Shown: positions 7,710 through 16,473, counted from the stretch's first letter. The stretch is DNA of 64,000 nt from Streptomyces griseoviridis (GCF_005222485.1 NZ_CP029078.1:7999501-8063500); one strand, 5' to 3'. Notes: generated from the sequence alone by a model not told the origin. Translations and numbers: made by a program.

Positions 7710-8983
7710 GCGAGCTGCTCCCAGGCCGTGGTGAAGATGTCGGTGGCGCCGAAGTTGCCGGACTTCAGCGCGAGGTCGATGGTTTCCGGGCGCCCGGAGG
7801 GGGCGACCTCGGCGCGGGCCCAGGTGACGCCGGGCGCGATGGGCGCGCCGATGGCCAGGGTGCGGGCGCGCAGCGCGGAGACGACGGCGCCCGAGGTCTC
7901 GCCGCCGGCCACCAGGAGCCGTCGGGCCCCGGCGTCGACGAGGTGGGACGCGCACCGGGCGAGGGCGCGTTCGACGAGGTCCGAGGCGGGTTCGGCGCCC
8001 GCGGGAGTCTCCTTCTCGACGTCCTCGGGGGTGGCGACGGCGTAGATCAGGGGCGGCCTGCCGGGGTCGGCGGCCCAGCTCCGCCGGGCGAAGGCGGTCA
8101 GCTCGGCGAGGGCGCCGTCGAAGTCGGCGCGCAGCGCGGCGAGGTCGAGGCGGCGGTGGGGGAGCAGGTCGAGGGCGTGGGCGACCTGGGCGCGGGTGGC
8201 GGCCGAGGCGCTGCCCGCGAGGACGACGGCGGGATCGCCCGGCCGGGAGGCGGGCGCGCTGCGGGCGGCGCCCCGGTGCGCTCCCTCGAACCCGACGGCG
8301 AGCCCCGCCGCGCCGGTGACCAGCGGGAAGTCCTCGGTGGCGGCGGCGATCACGGCCAGGTCCCGGTCGTCGACCGCGTCCACCACGGTGAGGGCGTCGG
8401 ACCGCTCCGGCGCGTCGAGGGCCGCGCGGAGCGCCTCGGGACCTGAGCGGACGGTCTCCAGGCCGACGCGGGCGACGGGACGCCGGGTCTGCGGTTCCAG
8501 CAGGCGGTGCACGCGCGAGTCGAGCATCGGCGTCAGGGGGTGGCGGCGCATCGGGCTCTCGTCGAGCAGCTCGTCGTGGACGAAGAGCCGCCCCCGGTAG
8601 ACGGTGCGTCCGGTCGCCGGGAACGACGGGACGACGACCGTCCGCCGCGCGTCCAGCGCGTCGAGGAGGGCGTCCGTGACCGGGCCGATGTTGCCCCGGG
8701 GCGTCGAGTCGAAGGTGGAGCAGTACTTGAGGTAGAACCGGCGGCAGCCGAGCGCCCGCAGCGCGTCGAGCGACCGGCGGGAGAGCGCGACGGCCTCGTC
8801 GACCGGGGCGGTCCTCGACTTCAGGGCCACGACGACGGCGTCGGCGTCCGTGAGCGCCGGGTCGGCGCCGTCGAGGGAGTCGGGTCCGACGGCGACCACG
8901 GTTCTGAATCCCCGTCCCACGAGCATCGTCGCGAGGTCGGTGGCTCCCGTGAAGTCGTCTGCGATGGCCCCGAGCGTCGGCAT
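7706..8983 (-). CDS. otnK: Four-carbon acid sugar kinase family, 3-oxo-tetronate kinase-like (OtnK)
   Basis: 425 residues, ATG at 8983. The N-terminus MPTLGAIADDFTGATDLATM is the hallmark of the DUF1537 acid-sugar kinases, and the C-terminal nucleotide-binding half has VAGGETSGAVVSALRAR followed by PGVTWARAE and LKSGNFGATDIF. OtnK phosphorylates 3-oxo-tetronate with ATP, making the substrate for OtnC, with which it overlaps by ATGA. A related C5 acid such as an oxo-isoapionate is the main alternative because homologous kinases act on it. It is divergent from the SAF-domain dehydrogenase across a 244-bp AT-richer gap with two GTTAAC boxes. Confidence 0.88.
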   Translation of the reverse strand: MPTLGAIADDFTGATDLATMLVGRGFRTVVAVGPDSLDGADPALTDADAVVVALKSRTAPVDEAVALSRRSLDALRALGCRRFYLKYCSTFDSTPRGNIGPVTDALLDALDARRTVVVPSFPATGRTVYRGRLFVHDELLDESPMRRHPLTPMLDSRVHRLLEPQTRRPVARVGLETVRSGPEALRAALDAPERSDALTVVDAVDDRDLAVIAAATEDFPLVTGAAGLAVGFEGAHRGAARSAPASRPGDPAVVLAGSASAATRAQVAHALDLLPHRRLDLAALRADFDGALAELTAFARRSWAADPGRPPLIYAVATPEDVEKETPAGAEPASDLVERALARCASHLVDAGARRLLVAGGETSGAVVSALRARTLAIGAPIAPGVTWARAEVAPSGRPETIDLALKSGNFGATDIFTTAWEQLA

Positions 8984-9051
8984 CAGTTCTCCTGCGTGCG
9001 GTCCTGACCACGACGGGCCCCAGCGGACCCCCGTGCTGATCTGTGAAATTA

Positions 9052-9099
9052 TGTTAACAGACTTTACGCATATGAGATCTAGTGATACACGTTGTTAAC
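9052..9099. promoter_or_regulatory. Two GTTAAC boxes, candidate DeoR operators in the otnK/dehydrogenase gap
   Basis: TGTTAACA (perfect 8-bp palindrome, 9052-9059) and GTTGTTAACC (GTTAAC at 9094-9099) stand 41 bp apart in the only AT-rich stretch between the divergent operons. A third GTTAAC (12036-12041) precedes the cluster's own DeoR gene. Shared rare words at both control regions suggest one regulator. Confidence 0.55.
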
Positions 9100-9227
9100 C
9101 GCTGCTTCCGACGTGCGCCGCGGTGACCCCGGCAGGACCGCGAACGACTCCGCGCGCCCTGCGGCCCGTCACCCGCCGACCACACCGGAAGCCCCCTCAG
9201 CCAGTGCGCGCTCATCGAGGAGAGCCC

Positions 9228-10631
9228 ATGAACCTGCACCACCTGTTCGCCGACAGCCCCGGCCGGACCGTGCGCTACGCGCTGTCCGGCGCCGGGGGCG
9301 GCTTCGCGCGGACCCTCCTCGCCCAGAGCCGCCTCATGCCGGGGCTGGCCCCGGCCGTCCTGTGCGACCGCGACCTGCCCCGGCTGCGCGCCCTGCTCGT
9401 CGAACTCGGCCACCACGACGACGAGCTGGCCGAGTGCCACGACACCGCCGCGGTCGCCGCCGCCGTCGACGCCGGACACCTCGCCCTGGTCGCCGACGCG
9501 TCCCTGCTGACGGCCGCCGCCTGGGACATCCTCGTGGAGGCCACCGGCAGCCCCGCCGACGGGCTCGCCATGGCCGAGCGGGCGCTGCGCGCGGGCCGCC
9601 ACGTGGCGATGGTCAGCAAGGAGGTCGACTCCGTCGCCGGACTGCACCTCGCCGCCCTCGCCGAGGAACGGGGCCTGGTCTACACCACGGCCGACGGCGA
9701 CCAGCCCGCCAACCTCATCGCCCTGATCACCTGGGCCGAACTGCTCGGCCTCGAGGTCGTCGCCGTCGGCAAGTCCACCGAGTACGACCTCGTCCTCGAC
9801 CCGGACACCGGGCGGCTCACCCAGCTCGACACCACCGTCGACGCGCCGGACCTCGCCGGGCTGCTGGAACTCGGCGACGACGTGCCCGCCACGGTCGCCG
9901 CCCGCGCCCGCGCCGTCGCCGCCCTGCCCACCGGCGCGACCGCCGACTACTGCGAGATGGCCGTCGTCGCCACCAACACCGGCTACCGGCCCGACACCGA
10001 GCTGATGCACTACCCGGTCGCCAGGATCGCCGAACTCGCCGACGTGTACCGGCCCGTGGACGAGGGCGGCATCCTCACCCGCACCGGCGTCGTCGACGTC
10101 TTCAGCGCCCTGCGGCTGCCCGGCGAGGCGTCGTTCGCGGGCGGCGTCTTCGTCGTCGTCCGCACCGGCGACCCGGTCACCTGGGAACTGCTGCGCGCCA
10201 AGGGCCACGTGGTCAGCCGGGACGGCCGGTTCGCCGCCGTCTACCTGCCCTACCACCTCATGGGCGTCGAGGCGCCCGTGTCGCTGCTCTCCGCCGTCCT
10301 GCACGGCCGGCCCTCGGGCGGCACCGACGCGCGGGCCCACGCCGTGCTCGCCGGCCGCGCCCGCACCGACCTGCCCGCCGGGACCGTCCTCGGCATGGGC
10401 GGCCACCACCACGACGTGACCGGCGTACAGGCCGTGCTGCTGCGCGGCGAGGACGCCCCCGGCGACGTCGCCCCGCTCTACCTGGCCGCGCACACCACCC
10501 TCGCGCGCCCGGTGGCCGCCGGCGACCTGCTCCGCCTCGACGACCTCGCCGACGCCGACGCCCACCTCCTCGACGCCTGGACCGCGGGCCGCTCCGCCCG
10601 CCCCGCGCCGGAAGGGAGCGTCCAGGCGTGA
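9228..10631 (+). CDS. NAD(P)-binding homoserine-dehydrogenase-like oxidoreductase with C-terminal SAF domain
   Basis: 467 residues from the ATG at 9228, preceded by GAGGAG. Residues about 15-130 are a Rossmann domain (SGAGGGFARTLLAQ; later VEATGSPADG and VSKEVD as in homoserine-dehydrogenase relatives); residues about 395-460 form a SAF domain (LYLAAHTTLARPVAAGDLL). The exact reaction is not established for this family. Its place opposite otnK-otnC and before a GntP permease suggests that it oxidises the imported sugar acid to the 3-oxo acid, taking the place of the LtnD, DenD or PdxA2 dehydrogenases of described tetronate pathways, none of which is present. Its stop overlaps the permease GTG by GTGA. 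Confidence 0.75.
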   Translation: MNLHHLFADSPGRTVRYALSGAGGGFARTLLAQSRLMPGLAPAVLCDRDLPRLRALLVELGHHDDELAECHDTAAVAAAVDAGHLALVADASLLTAAAWDILVEATGSPADGLAMAERALRAGRHVAMVSKEVDSVAGLHLAALAEERGLVYTTADGDQPANLIALITWAELLGLEVVAVGKSTEYDLVLDPDTGRLTQLDTTVDAPDLAGLLELGDDVPATVAARARAVAALPTGATADYCEMAVVATNTGYRPDTELMHYPVARIAELADVYRPVDEGGILTRTGVVDVFSALRLPGEASFAGGVFVVVRTGDPVTWELLRAKGHVVSRDGRFAAVYLPYHLMGVEAPVSLLSAVLHGRPSGGTDARAHAVLAGRARTDLPAGTVLGMGGHHHDVTGVQAVLLRGEDAPGDVAPLYLAAHTTLARPVAAGDLLRLDDLADADAHLLDAWTAGRSARPAPEGSVQA

Positions 10632-11986
10632 ACACCGATCTCCAGCACCTGCTCCTCGGGATCGGCGCCGTCGTCGTCCTCGTCCTGCTCATCACCAAGG
10701 CCAAGCTCCACCCGTTCCTCGCCCTCAGCCTCGCCGCCCTCGGACTCGGCGTCGCCGCCGGCATCGCTCCCGCCTCCGCCGTCGAGGCGTTCCAGGGCGG
10801 GTTCGGGGACGCCCTCGCCGGCGTCGGCCCGACCATCGGCCTCGGCACCCTGCTCGGCGGCATCCTGCTCGGCTCGGGCGGCGCCGACCGGATCGCCACC
10901 GTCTTCATCGGCGCCCGCCCCGTGCAGTGGATACCGGCCGCCATCACCGCCGCCGCCCTGCTGATCGGCATGCCCCACCTGTTCGACGTCAGCTTCGTCA
11001 TGCTGGTGCCGCTGGTGTACACCGTCGCCAAGCGCACCGGCACCCACCTGCTCTACGTCGGCCTGCCGATGGCCGCCGGACTCTACGTCTCCCACGGCCT
11101 GCTGCCCCCGCACCCTTCCCCCACCCTCGCCGTGTCGGCGTACGACGCGAGCACCGGCCTGACCATCCTCTACGGCCTGATCATCGGCATCCCGATGGCC
11201 GTCCTCACCGGCCCCCTGCTGACCAGGGTGATCAGCCGCTGGTTCGGACCCGCGCCCGACCTCGACAAGGGCCCGGTGCAGGCCACGACCACCGAACCCG
11301 ACCACCGCCGCAAGCCGGCCTCCTTCACCCTCGCCCTCATCACCGTCCTGCTGCCGCCCGGCCTCATGCTCATCGGCACCGTCGGCACCGCGAACACCGC
11401 CAAGGGCACCCTCCCGTACGACTTCTTCGCCGCCTGCGACTCCTCCGTGCTGTCGCTGCTCGCCGCCGTCGTCTTCGCGTTCTTCGCCCTCGGAGTCCGC
11501 TCCGGGTTCGGGCTCGGCCAGTTGCAGAAGATGGCGGCCAAGGGGCTCGGCCCGGTCGGCGGCATCATCCTCATCCTCGGCGCGGGCGGCGGCCTCAAGG
11601 CCATGCTGACCGAGACCGGCATCGACCAGCTGATCTCCGACTACGCGGTGGACTGGGCGATACCCCCGCTGCTCCTCGGCTGGCTGGTCGCCGCCCTCCT
11701 GCGGATCTGCCTCGGCTCGGCGACCGTCGCGACCGCCGCGGCCACCGCCATCGTCGCGCCGCTGCTCACCGCCTACCCGGGCACCTCGCCCGAGCTGATG
11801 GTGCTGGCCACCGCCTCGGGAGCGGTGATGCTCTCGCACGTCAACGACTCCGGATTCTGGCTGTTCAAGGAGTACTTCCAGCTCTCGGTCGCGCAGACCT
11901 TCCGCACCTGGACCCTGATGCTCTCCCTCCAGTCCCTGCTGAGCCTCGGCGGTGTGCTCCTGCTGAGCACCGTCGTGCACGGCTGA
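10628..11986 (+). CDS. GntP-family gluconate/sugar-acid permease
   Basis: 452 residues, GTG start at 10628 overlapping the preceding stop (GTGA). Hydrophobic throughout with about 12-14 membrane segments. GntP-family wording is clear: LLGSGGADRIATVFIGARPVQW, HGLLPPHPSPT, ILILGAGGGLKAMLTETGI, GSATVATAAATAIVAPLL and SHVNDSGFWLFKEYF. These permeases are proton symporters for gluconate and related acids in the cytoplasmic membrane. Here it should import the tetronate-like acid degraded by OtnK/OtnC. Translational coupling to the SAF-domain dehydrogenase ties uptake to first oxidation. Confidence 0.92.
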   Translation: MNTDLQHLLLGIGAVVVLVLLITKAKLHPFLALSLAALGLGVAAGIAPASAVEAFQGGFGDALAGVGPTIGLGTLLGGILLGSGGADRIATVFIGARPVQWIPAAITAAALLIGMPHLFDVSFVMLVPLVYTVAKRTGTHLLYVGLPMAAGLYVSHGLLPPHPSPTLAVSAYDASTGLTILYGLIIGIPMAVLTGPLLTRVISRWFGPAPDLDKGPVQATTTEPDHRRKPASFTLALITVLLPPGLMLIGTVGTANTAKGTLPYDFFAACDSSVLSLLAAVVFAFFALGVRSGFGLGQLQKMAAKGLGPVGGIILILGAGGGLKAMLTETGIDQLISDYAVDWAIPPLLLGWLVAALLRICLGSATVATAAATAIVAPLLTAYPGTSPELMVLATASGAVMLSHVNDSGFWLFKEYFQLSVAQTFRTWTLMLSLQSLLSLGGVLLLSTVVHG

Positions 11987-12025
11987 CGTTGACCCGTCGG
12001 TGACGGCCCGTGCGCCGTCACCGAC

Positions 12026-12049
12026 GTGATCATCGGTTAACGTCATCAC
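12026..12049. promoter_or_regulatory. Candidate DeoR autoregulatory site around GTTAAC
   Basis: GTGAT (12026-12030) and ATCAC (12045-12049) flank a GTTAAC core (12036-12041) 24 bp before the DeoR ATG. The core repeats the words found in the otnK/dehydrogenase gap. Confidence 0.45.
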
Positions 12050-12072
12050 CGTCGAGAGGAGACCCACCCACC

Positions 12073-12867
12073 ATGGCCGAGGATCGCAAGCACCCGCCTC
12101 TCATCCCCGACCAGCGCCGCGAGCAACTGCTGCGCCATCTACGGCGGGACGGCGTGCTGAGCGTGCAGCAGATCACCCAACTGCTCGGCGTCTCCCACAT
12201 GACGGTGCGCCGCGACATCGCCGAACTCGAACGCACCGGCCTGGTCTTCTCCGTCCCCGGCGGCGTCCGCATCGCCAGCACCATCAGCAGCGAACCCGGC
12301 TTCCACGACAAGACCGGGATGGAGCAGCCCCAGAAGGCCGCCATGGCCAAGGAGGCCGCCCGCCTGGTCCAGGACGGCATGACCGTCTACCTCGACGCGG
12401 GCACCACCCTGCTGGCCATGGCGCCCGTGCTGGCCCGGCTGAGCAGCCTCACCGTTATCACCAACGACTTCACCACCATGGGCCGGTTGATGTCCGCCGC
12501 GCACTTCGACCTCGTCCACACGGGCGGCCTGGTGGACGTCTCCAACCGGTCGAGCGTCGGCCGCCTCGCCGCGAACACCCTGCGCGACCTGGCGCTCGAC
12601 ATCGCCTTCATCAGCACCAGTTCCTGGGACCTGCTGCGCGGGGTCACCACCCCGTCCGAGATGAAGGTCGAGGTCAAACAGGCCGCCATGGCCTCCGCCG
12701 CGCACTCCGTGCTGGTCGCCGGGTCGTCGAAGTACGGCACCTTCGGCCGCTACCGGGTGGCACCACTGGCCTCGTACGACACGATCGTCACCGACGCCGA
12801 CCTCACCGAGGCCGCCGCGGAGGGCATCCGCTCCGCGGGCACCACGCTGGTGCGGGCGGGGGAGTGA
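12073..12867 (+). CDS. DeoR/GlpR-family transcriptional regulator of the sugar-acid cluster
   Basis: 264 residues, ATG at 12073. The N-terminal winged helix (about 15-70) contains LLRHLRRDGVLSVQQITQLLGVSHMTVRRDI with the family signature; the C-terminal sugar-phosphate sensor (about 85-250) has VYLDAGTTLLAMA and VLVAGSSKYGTFG. Such proteins repress carbohydrate operons until a phosphorylated intermediate binds. As last gene of the plus-strand operon it is the evident regulator, and GTTAAC words before it and before otnK are the likely binding sites. A strong hairpin follows the stop. Confidence 0.92.
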   Translation: MAEDRKHPPLIPDQRREQLLRHLRRDGVLSVQQITQLLGVSHMTVRRDIAELERTGLVFSVPGGVRIASTISSEPGFHDKTGMEQPQKAAMAKEAARLVQDGMTVYLDAGTTLLAMAPVLARLSSLTVITNDFTTMGRLMSAAHFDLVHTGGLVDVSNRSSVGRLAANTLRDLALDIAFISTSSWDLLRGVTTPSEMKVEVKQAAMASAAHSVLVAGSSKYGTFGRYRVAPLASYDTIVTDADLTEAAAEGIRSAGTTLVRAGE

Positions 12868-12872
12868 GGAAG

Positions 12873-12897
12873 GCCCCGGACGGCGTCCGTCCGGGGC
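12873..12897. terminator. Bidirectional hairpin between deoR-type gene and aldo/keto reductase
   Basis: An 11-bp perfect stem (GCCCCGGACGG at 12873-12883, CCGTCCGGGGC at 12887-12897) with a 3-nt loop lies 5 bp after the DeoR stop and 12 bp from the convergent stop. Confidence 0.75.
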
Positions 12898-12909
12898 GGC
12901 GGCCCGCGG

Positions 12910-13737
12910 TCAGCCCAGGGTGTCCGGGTCGGGGCCGGTGCGCAGCCCGCGGTCGAGCCCGGCGATCGACGTCATCTCCTCGTCGGTGAGGGCGAAGTCG
13001 AAGACGTCGATGTTCTCGCGGATCCGAACGGGCGTCACCGACTTGGGAATCACCACGTTGCCGAGCTGGAGGTGCCAGCGCAGCACCACCTGCGCGGGCG
13101 ACTTGCCGTGCCGTCCGGCGATCCCTCTCAGTACCGGGTCACCGAGCACCGCGCCCTGCGCGAGCGGGCTCCACGCCTCGGTGACGATCCCCGACTCGGC
13201 GTGCAGGGCGCGCAGTTCACGCTGCTGGAGGCCGGGGTGCAGCTCGATCTGGTTGACGGCGGGCACCGGCGCGCCGTCGGCGGTGAGCCGACGCAGGTGC
13301 GCGGGCGGGAAGTTGGAGACACCGGCCGCCCTGATCCGCCCGTCGGCGGCCAGCTTCCCGATCGCCCGCCACGACTGGCGGTACAGGTCCTGGGCGGGCG
13401 CGGGCCAGTGGATCAGATACAGGTCGACGTAGTCGAGGCCGAGTTTGGCGAGGCTCGCGTCGAACGCGCGGAGGGTGGCGTCGTACCCCTGGTCGTCGTT
13501 CCACAGCTTGGTGGTGACGAAGAGGTCCTCGCGGGCGAGGCCGGAACCGGCCAGAGCGGCGCCGACGCCGTTCTCGTTGCCGTAGACGGCGGCCGTGTCG
13601 ATGCTCCGGTAGCCGGCTTCGAGGGCGGCGGTGACGGCGGCCGTGGTCTCGGCGTCGGGCACCTGGAAGACACCGAAGCCGAGCTGGGGGATCTCGACGC
13701 CGCCGGTGAGCGTGACGGTGGGGACAGGGACGTTCAT
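12910..13737 (-). CDS. Aldo/keto reductase (2,5-diketo-gluconate reductase-like)
   Basis: 275 residues. The AKR tetrad is visible: Asp and Tyr in DTAAVYGNENGVG, Lys in VTTKLWN and His in LIHWPAP. The NADPH-binding end has VVIPKSVTPVRIRENIDVF. It would reduce aldehydes or ketones in the cytosol. The length is standard for bacterial AKR5-type reductases. It lies 80 bp downstream of the MFS gene on the same strand and may be co-transcribed with it under the MarR regulator. No specific substrate can be read. Confidence 0.94.
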   Translation of the reverse strand: MNVPVPTVTLTGGVEIPQLGFGVFQVPDAETTAAVTAALEAGYRSIDTAAVYGNENGVGAALAGSGLAREDLFVTTKLWNDDQGYDATLRAFDASLAKLGLDYVDLYLIHWPAPAQDLYRQSWRAIGKLAADGRIRAAGVSNFPPAHLRRLTADGAPVPAVNQIELHPGLQQRELRALHAESGIVTEAWSPLAQGAVLGDPVLRGIAGRHGKSPAQVVLRWHLQLGNVVIPKSVTPVRIRENIDVFDFALTDEEMTSIAGLDRGLRTGPDPDTLG

Positions 13738-13817
13738 GTGGGGTGCTTTCCTCGTGGGGTGGATGAGAGGGGAGGAGGGGATGACGGGGGGCGGGTGGTG
13801 TCCGCCGGTCGGGCCGG

Positions 13818-15041
13818 TCAGCGCCTGGCGGTGACCGCGGTGGCCCGCGCCGCCGACGGTGGCCGCCCGGTCCCCGTCGCGGCGGAACCCGCCTGCCGGG
13901 TACGCCGGTTGAGGAAGGCGGCCAGGAACGCCAGCAGCAGCGCCGAACCGGAGAGCAGGGCGCCGACCCAGTTCGGGGCGGTGTAGCCGAGGCCGGCCGA
14001 GATGACGACCCCGCCCAGCCAGGCGGCCAGCGCGTTGCCGAGGTTGAAGGCGCCGATGTTCGCGGCGGACGCCAGGGTCGGGGCGGCCGACGCCTGGTCG
14101 AGCACCCACTTCTGGAGCGGCGGCACGGTGGCGAAGCCGAGGGCGCCGACCAGCGTCAGCGTGATCGCGGCGAGCACCTTGTGGTGCGCGGTGGCCGTGA
14201 ACAGCAGCAGGGTCAGGGAGAGCGCGCCGAGCGCGGTGCACAGCATCGGCATCAGGGCGCGGTCGGCGAACCGCCCGCCCAGCAGGTTGCCGAGGAACAT
14301 CCCGGTGCCGAACAGTACGAGCAGCCAGGTCACCGCGCCCGCCGAGTACCCGGCGACCTCGGTCATCATCGGCGTGATGTAGGTGACGGCGGCGAAGACA
14401 CCGCCGTACCCGAGGACCGTCATCGCCATCGCCAGCCACACCTGGACGTTGCGGAAGGCGGCGAACTCGGCGCGGACGTCGGCGGATTCGGGCCGGCCCT
14501 CGTCGGGGACGAGCCGGGCCACGCCCAGCAGCCCGACCACGCCGAGCGCCGCGACGACGACGAACGTGACCCGCCACCCGGCGGCCTGCCCGATGTAGGT
14601 GCCGAGCGGGACGCCGACGATGTTGGCGACGGTCAGGCCCATGAACATCAGGGAGATGGCCGACGCCTTCCTGGCCGGTGCGACCAGGTTCGCGGCGACC
14701 ACCGAGCCGATGCCGAAGAAGGCGCCGTGCGCGAGCGAGGCGATGACCCGGCCGATCAGCATGATGCCGAAGACGGGGGCGGCGGCGGAGAGCGCGTTGC
14801 CCACGATGAACAGGCCCATGAGGAACATGAGCATCTTCTTGCGGGAGACCCTGGTGCCCAGGACGGTCAGCACGGGCGCTCCGAGGACGACGCCGAGGGC
14901 GTAGCCGGAGACCAGCCACCCCGCGGTGGGGATGGAGACACCGAACCCGGCGGCGACCTCGGGCAGCACGCCCATGATCACGAACTCGGTGGTGCCGATC
15001 CCGAAGGCCCCGATGGCCAGGGCCAGAAGGGCGAGAGGCAT
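13818..15041 (-). CDS. MFS drug-efflux transporter
   Basis: 407 residues beginning MPLALLALAIGAFGIGTTEF, with about twelve membrane segments and the efflux-type wording GTTEFVIMGVLPEVA, SGYALGVVLGAPVLT and ALGFATVPPLQKWVL of the AraJ/CmlR-like DHA1 group. It should export drugs or metabolites in exchange for protons. Three ATANTTGCARGC boxes lie in its upstream region just after the MarR gene, so MarR control is likely. The aldo/keto reductase follows in the same direction. Confidence 0.92.
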   Translation of the reverse strand: MPLALLALAIGAFGIGTTEFVIMGVLPEVAAGFGVSIPTAGWLVSGYALGVVLGAPVLTVLGTRVSRKKMLMFLMGLFIVGNALSAAAPVFGIMLIGRVIASLAHGAFFGIGSVVAANLVAPARKASAISLMFMGLTVANIVGVPLGTYIGQAAGWRVTFVVVAALGVVGLLGVARLVPDEGRPESADVRAEFAAFRNVQVWLAMAMTVLGYGGVFAAVTYITPMMTEVAGYSAGAVTWLLVLFGTGMFLGNLLGGRFADRALMPMLCTALGALSLTLLLFTATAHHKVLAAITLTLVGALGFATVPPLQKWVLDQASAAPTLASAANIGAFNLGNALAAWLGGVVISAGLGYTAPNWVGALLSGSALLLAFLAAFLNRRTRQAGSAATGTGRPPSAARATAVTARR

Positions 15042-15089
15042 GGGACGTACCTTCCAGGCGATTGCGTGTGATGCTTACGAGCGTCGACA

Positions 15090-15159
15090 ATAGTTGCAGG
15101 CGCGGGATAATTGCAAGCGCGTGGAGTGGTGAAGGCGGGTAGTGGTCGCCTGCAAGTAT
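15090..15159. promoter_or_regulatory. Three ATANTTGCARGC boxes, candidate MarR operators
   Basis: ATAGTTGCAGGC (15090-15101) and ATAATTGCAAGC (15107-15118) run on the plus strand 17 bp apart, and the same word occurs inverted as GCCTGCAAGTAT (15148-15159). They lie between the MarR stop and the MFS start, where a MarR repressor of the MFS gene should bind. Confidence 0.6.
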
Positions 15160-15213
15160 CTGGACGCGGAGGTGCGCCGTGCGCCCAGGGCCGGGTGTGC
15201 GGGGCATGGAAAA

Positions 15214-15238
15214 CCCCCGCCGACGTGCTCGGCGGGGG
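15214..15238 (-). terminator. Rho-independent-type terminator after the MarR gene
   Basis: A 10-bp perfect stem CCCCCGCCGA/TCGGCGGGGG with a 5-nt loop is followed on the minus strand by TTTTCC. It lies 15 bp past the MarR stop and separates it from the MFS promoter region. Confidence 0.75.
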
Positions 15239-15253
15239 CGGTGTCGTCGCAGG

Positions 15254-15712
15254 TCAGGCGGGGACGCGCAGCTCCTCGACGGTGCGGACCAGGGGGGTCA
15301 GCTCGGGGTTCTCGGCGGCCTCGTCGAGCGCCTCGCGCAGCGCCGCCTCGTTGGTCGGGCGGGCCTCTTCGAGCAGCCGCAGGCCGGCGTCGGTGACGTT
15401 GGTGTAGATCCCGCGCCGGTCGGTGGGGCAGAGATAGCGGGTCAGCAGCCCCCGGTCCTCCAGGCGGGTGACCAGCCGGGTCGTCGCGCTCTGGCTGAGC
15501 ACGACCGCGTCGGCGACCTGCTTCATCTGGAGGTGGCCGCCCTCGCCGTCGTGCTGCCTGCTGAGCACGTCGAGCAGCGAGTACTCCCGCACGCTCAGAT
15601 CGTGTCCTGCCTGTAGGGCGCGCTCGATGTGCGCCTCGATCCGGCCGTGCAGCAGCGAGAGGGCGTGCCAGCCCTGGGCGAGGGCGGTGAGTGCCGGGTC
15701 CGTCGCGGTCAT
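15254..15712 (-). CDS. MarR-family transcriptional regulator
   Basis: 152 residues, ATG at 15712. The winged helix is in the middle (about 40-110), with MKQVADAVVLSQSATTRLVTRLEDRGLL as DNA-recognition part and RYLCPTDRRGIYTNVTDAG as wing. MarR proteins repress efflux or stress genes and are released by phenolics or oxidants. A terminator follows the gene, and the MFS gene with its three TTGCA boxes starts beyond it, making the MFS/AKR pair the probable regulon. No clear redox cysteine pair is present. Confidence 0.93.
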   Translation of the reverse strand: MTATDPALTALAQGWHALSLLHGRIEAHIERALQAGHDLSVREYSLLDVLSRQHDGEGGHLQMKQVADAVVLSQSATTRLVTRLEDRGLLTRYLCPTDRRGIYTNVTDAGLRLLEEARPTNEAALREALDEAAENPELTPLVRTVEELRVPA

Positions 15713-15903
15713 GGGCCTGTGTCCTCCGTCCCGAGGTGACTGGCGTCCAGGATAGGGCATCCGCGAAATTGTCGGCGTGAGCCGATTGACGGCGTATGCA
15801 AACAGTCCCGTGGGCGGCGGGCGCGGAGGCTCGACGGCGGCCGGTCGGGGGAGCGGCGGGTGCTCCGTGGCGCCCGTCCGCCGTCCGCTGATAGACACGG
15901 CGG

Positions 15904-16473
15904 GTGACTGACACCAGCAACTCCCGTGGATTCAGGCCGGGCCTGTCGGGGCTCGTCGTGCCGGTGCCCGAGGCTGACCCCGTGGTCGGCGCCGTGCGCG
16001 ACCGGCTCGACCGGCACGCGCGGACCGGCGTCCCGGCACATGTCACGGTGCTCTTCCCGTTCCTCGACGCGAGCCTCCTCGACGACGGGACGCTCGCCGA
16101 GCTGGCGCGGACGTTCCGCGGACACCCGGCGTTCGACGCCCGCTTCGAGCGGTTCGGGCGCTTCCCCGGGCTCCTGCACCTGGCGCCTGAGCCCGACGCC
16201 CCGTTCCGCGCCCTCACCGCCGCGGTCACCGCCCGCTGGCCCGAAGTCCTGCCCTACGGAGGGAAGTTCGGCGACTCCGCGCCCCATCTCACGCTGGCGC
16301 AGGGCCAGAGCGACGCCGTCCTGGACGCGGCGGAGGCCGAGGTGCGCGACGGCCTTCCCGTCGTGACCCGGGTGGCCTCGGTGGATCTGGTGGTCCACGA
16401 CGGCACCGCATGGCGCCACCACACCGCGTTCCCCCTCGAAGGGCCTACGGCCGGGCCAAGTGCCGCATGGTGA
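15904..16473 (+). CDS. 2H phosphoesterase / 2'-5' RNA ligase family protein
   Basis: 189 residues from the GTG at 15904. Two HxT signatures mark the 2H fold: HVT with H46 (HVTVLFPF) and HLT with H128 (PHLTLAQ). Family members open 2',3'-cyclic phosphates or act on 2'-5' linkages in RNA or nucleotides; the substrate here is unknown. The gene is monocistronic. Its 3' end overlaps the convergent PucR gene by 29 bp (16445-16473), so the two transcripts must be antisense at their ends. Confidence 0.88.
   Translation: MTDTSNSRGFRPGLSGLVVPVPEADPVVGAVRDRLDRHARTGVPAHVTVLFPFLDASLLDDGTLAELARTFRGHPAFDARFERFGRFPGLLHLAPEPDAPFRALTAAVTARWPEVLPYGGKFGDSAPHLTLAQGQSDAVLDAAEAEVRDGLPVVTRVASVDLVVHDGTAWRHHTAFPLEGPTAGPSAAW

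Noticed and set aside
9092..11986. A continuous frame that seems to fuse an Arg/Pro-rich N-terminus to the GntP permease
   Set aside because: The N-terminal part is the shifted reading of the SAF-domain dehydrogenase; the permease starts at GTG 10628 with a GTGA overlap.
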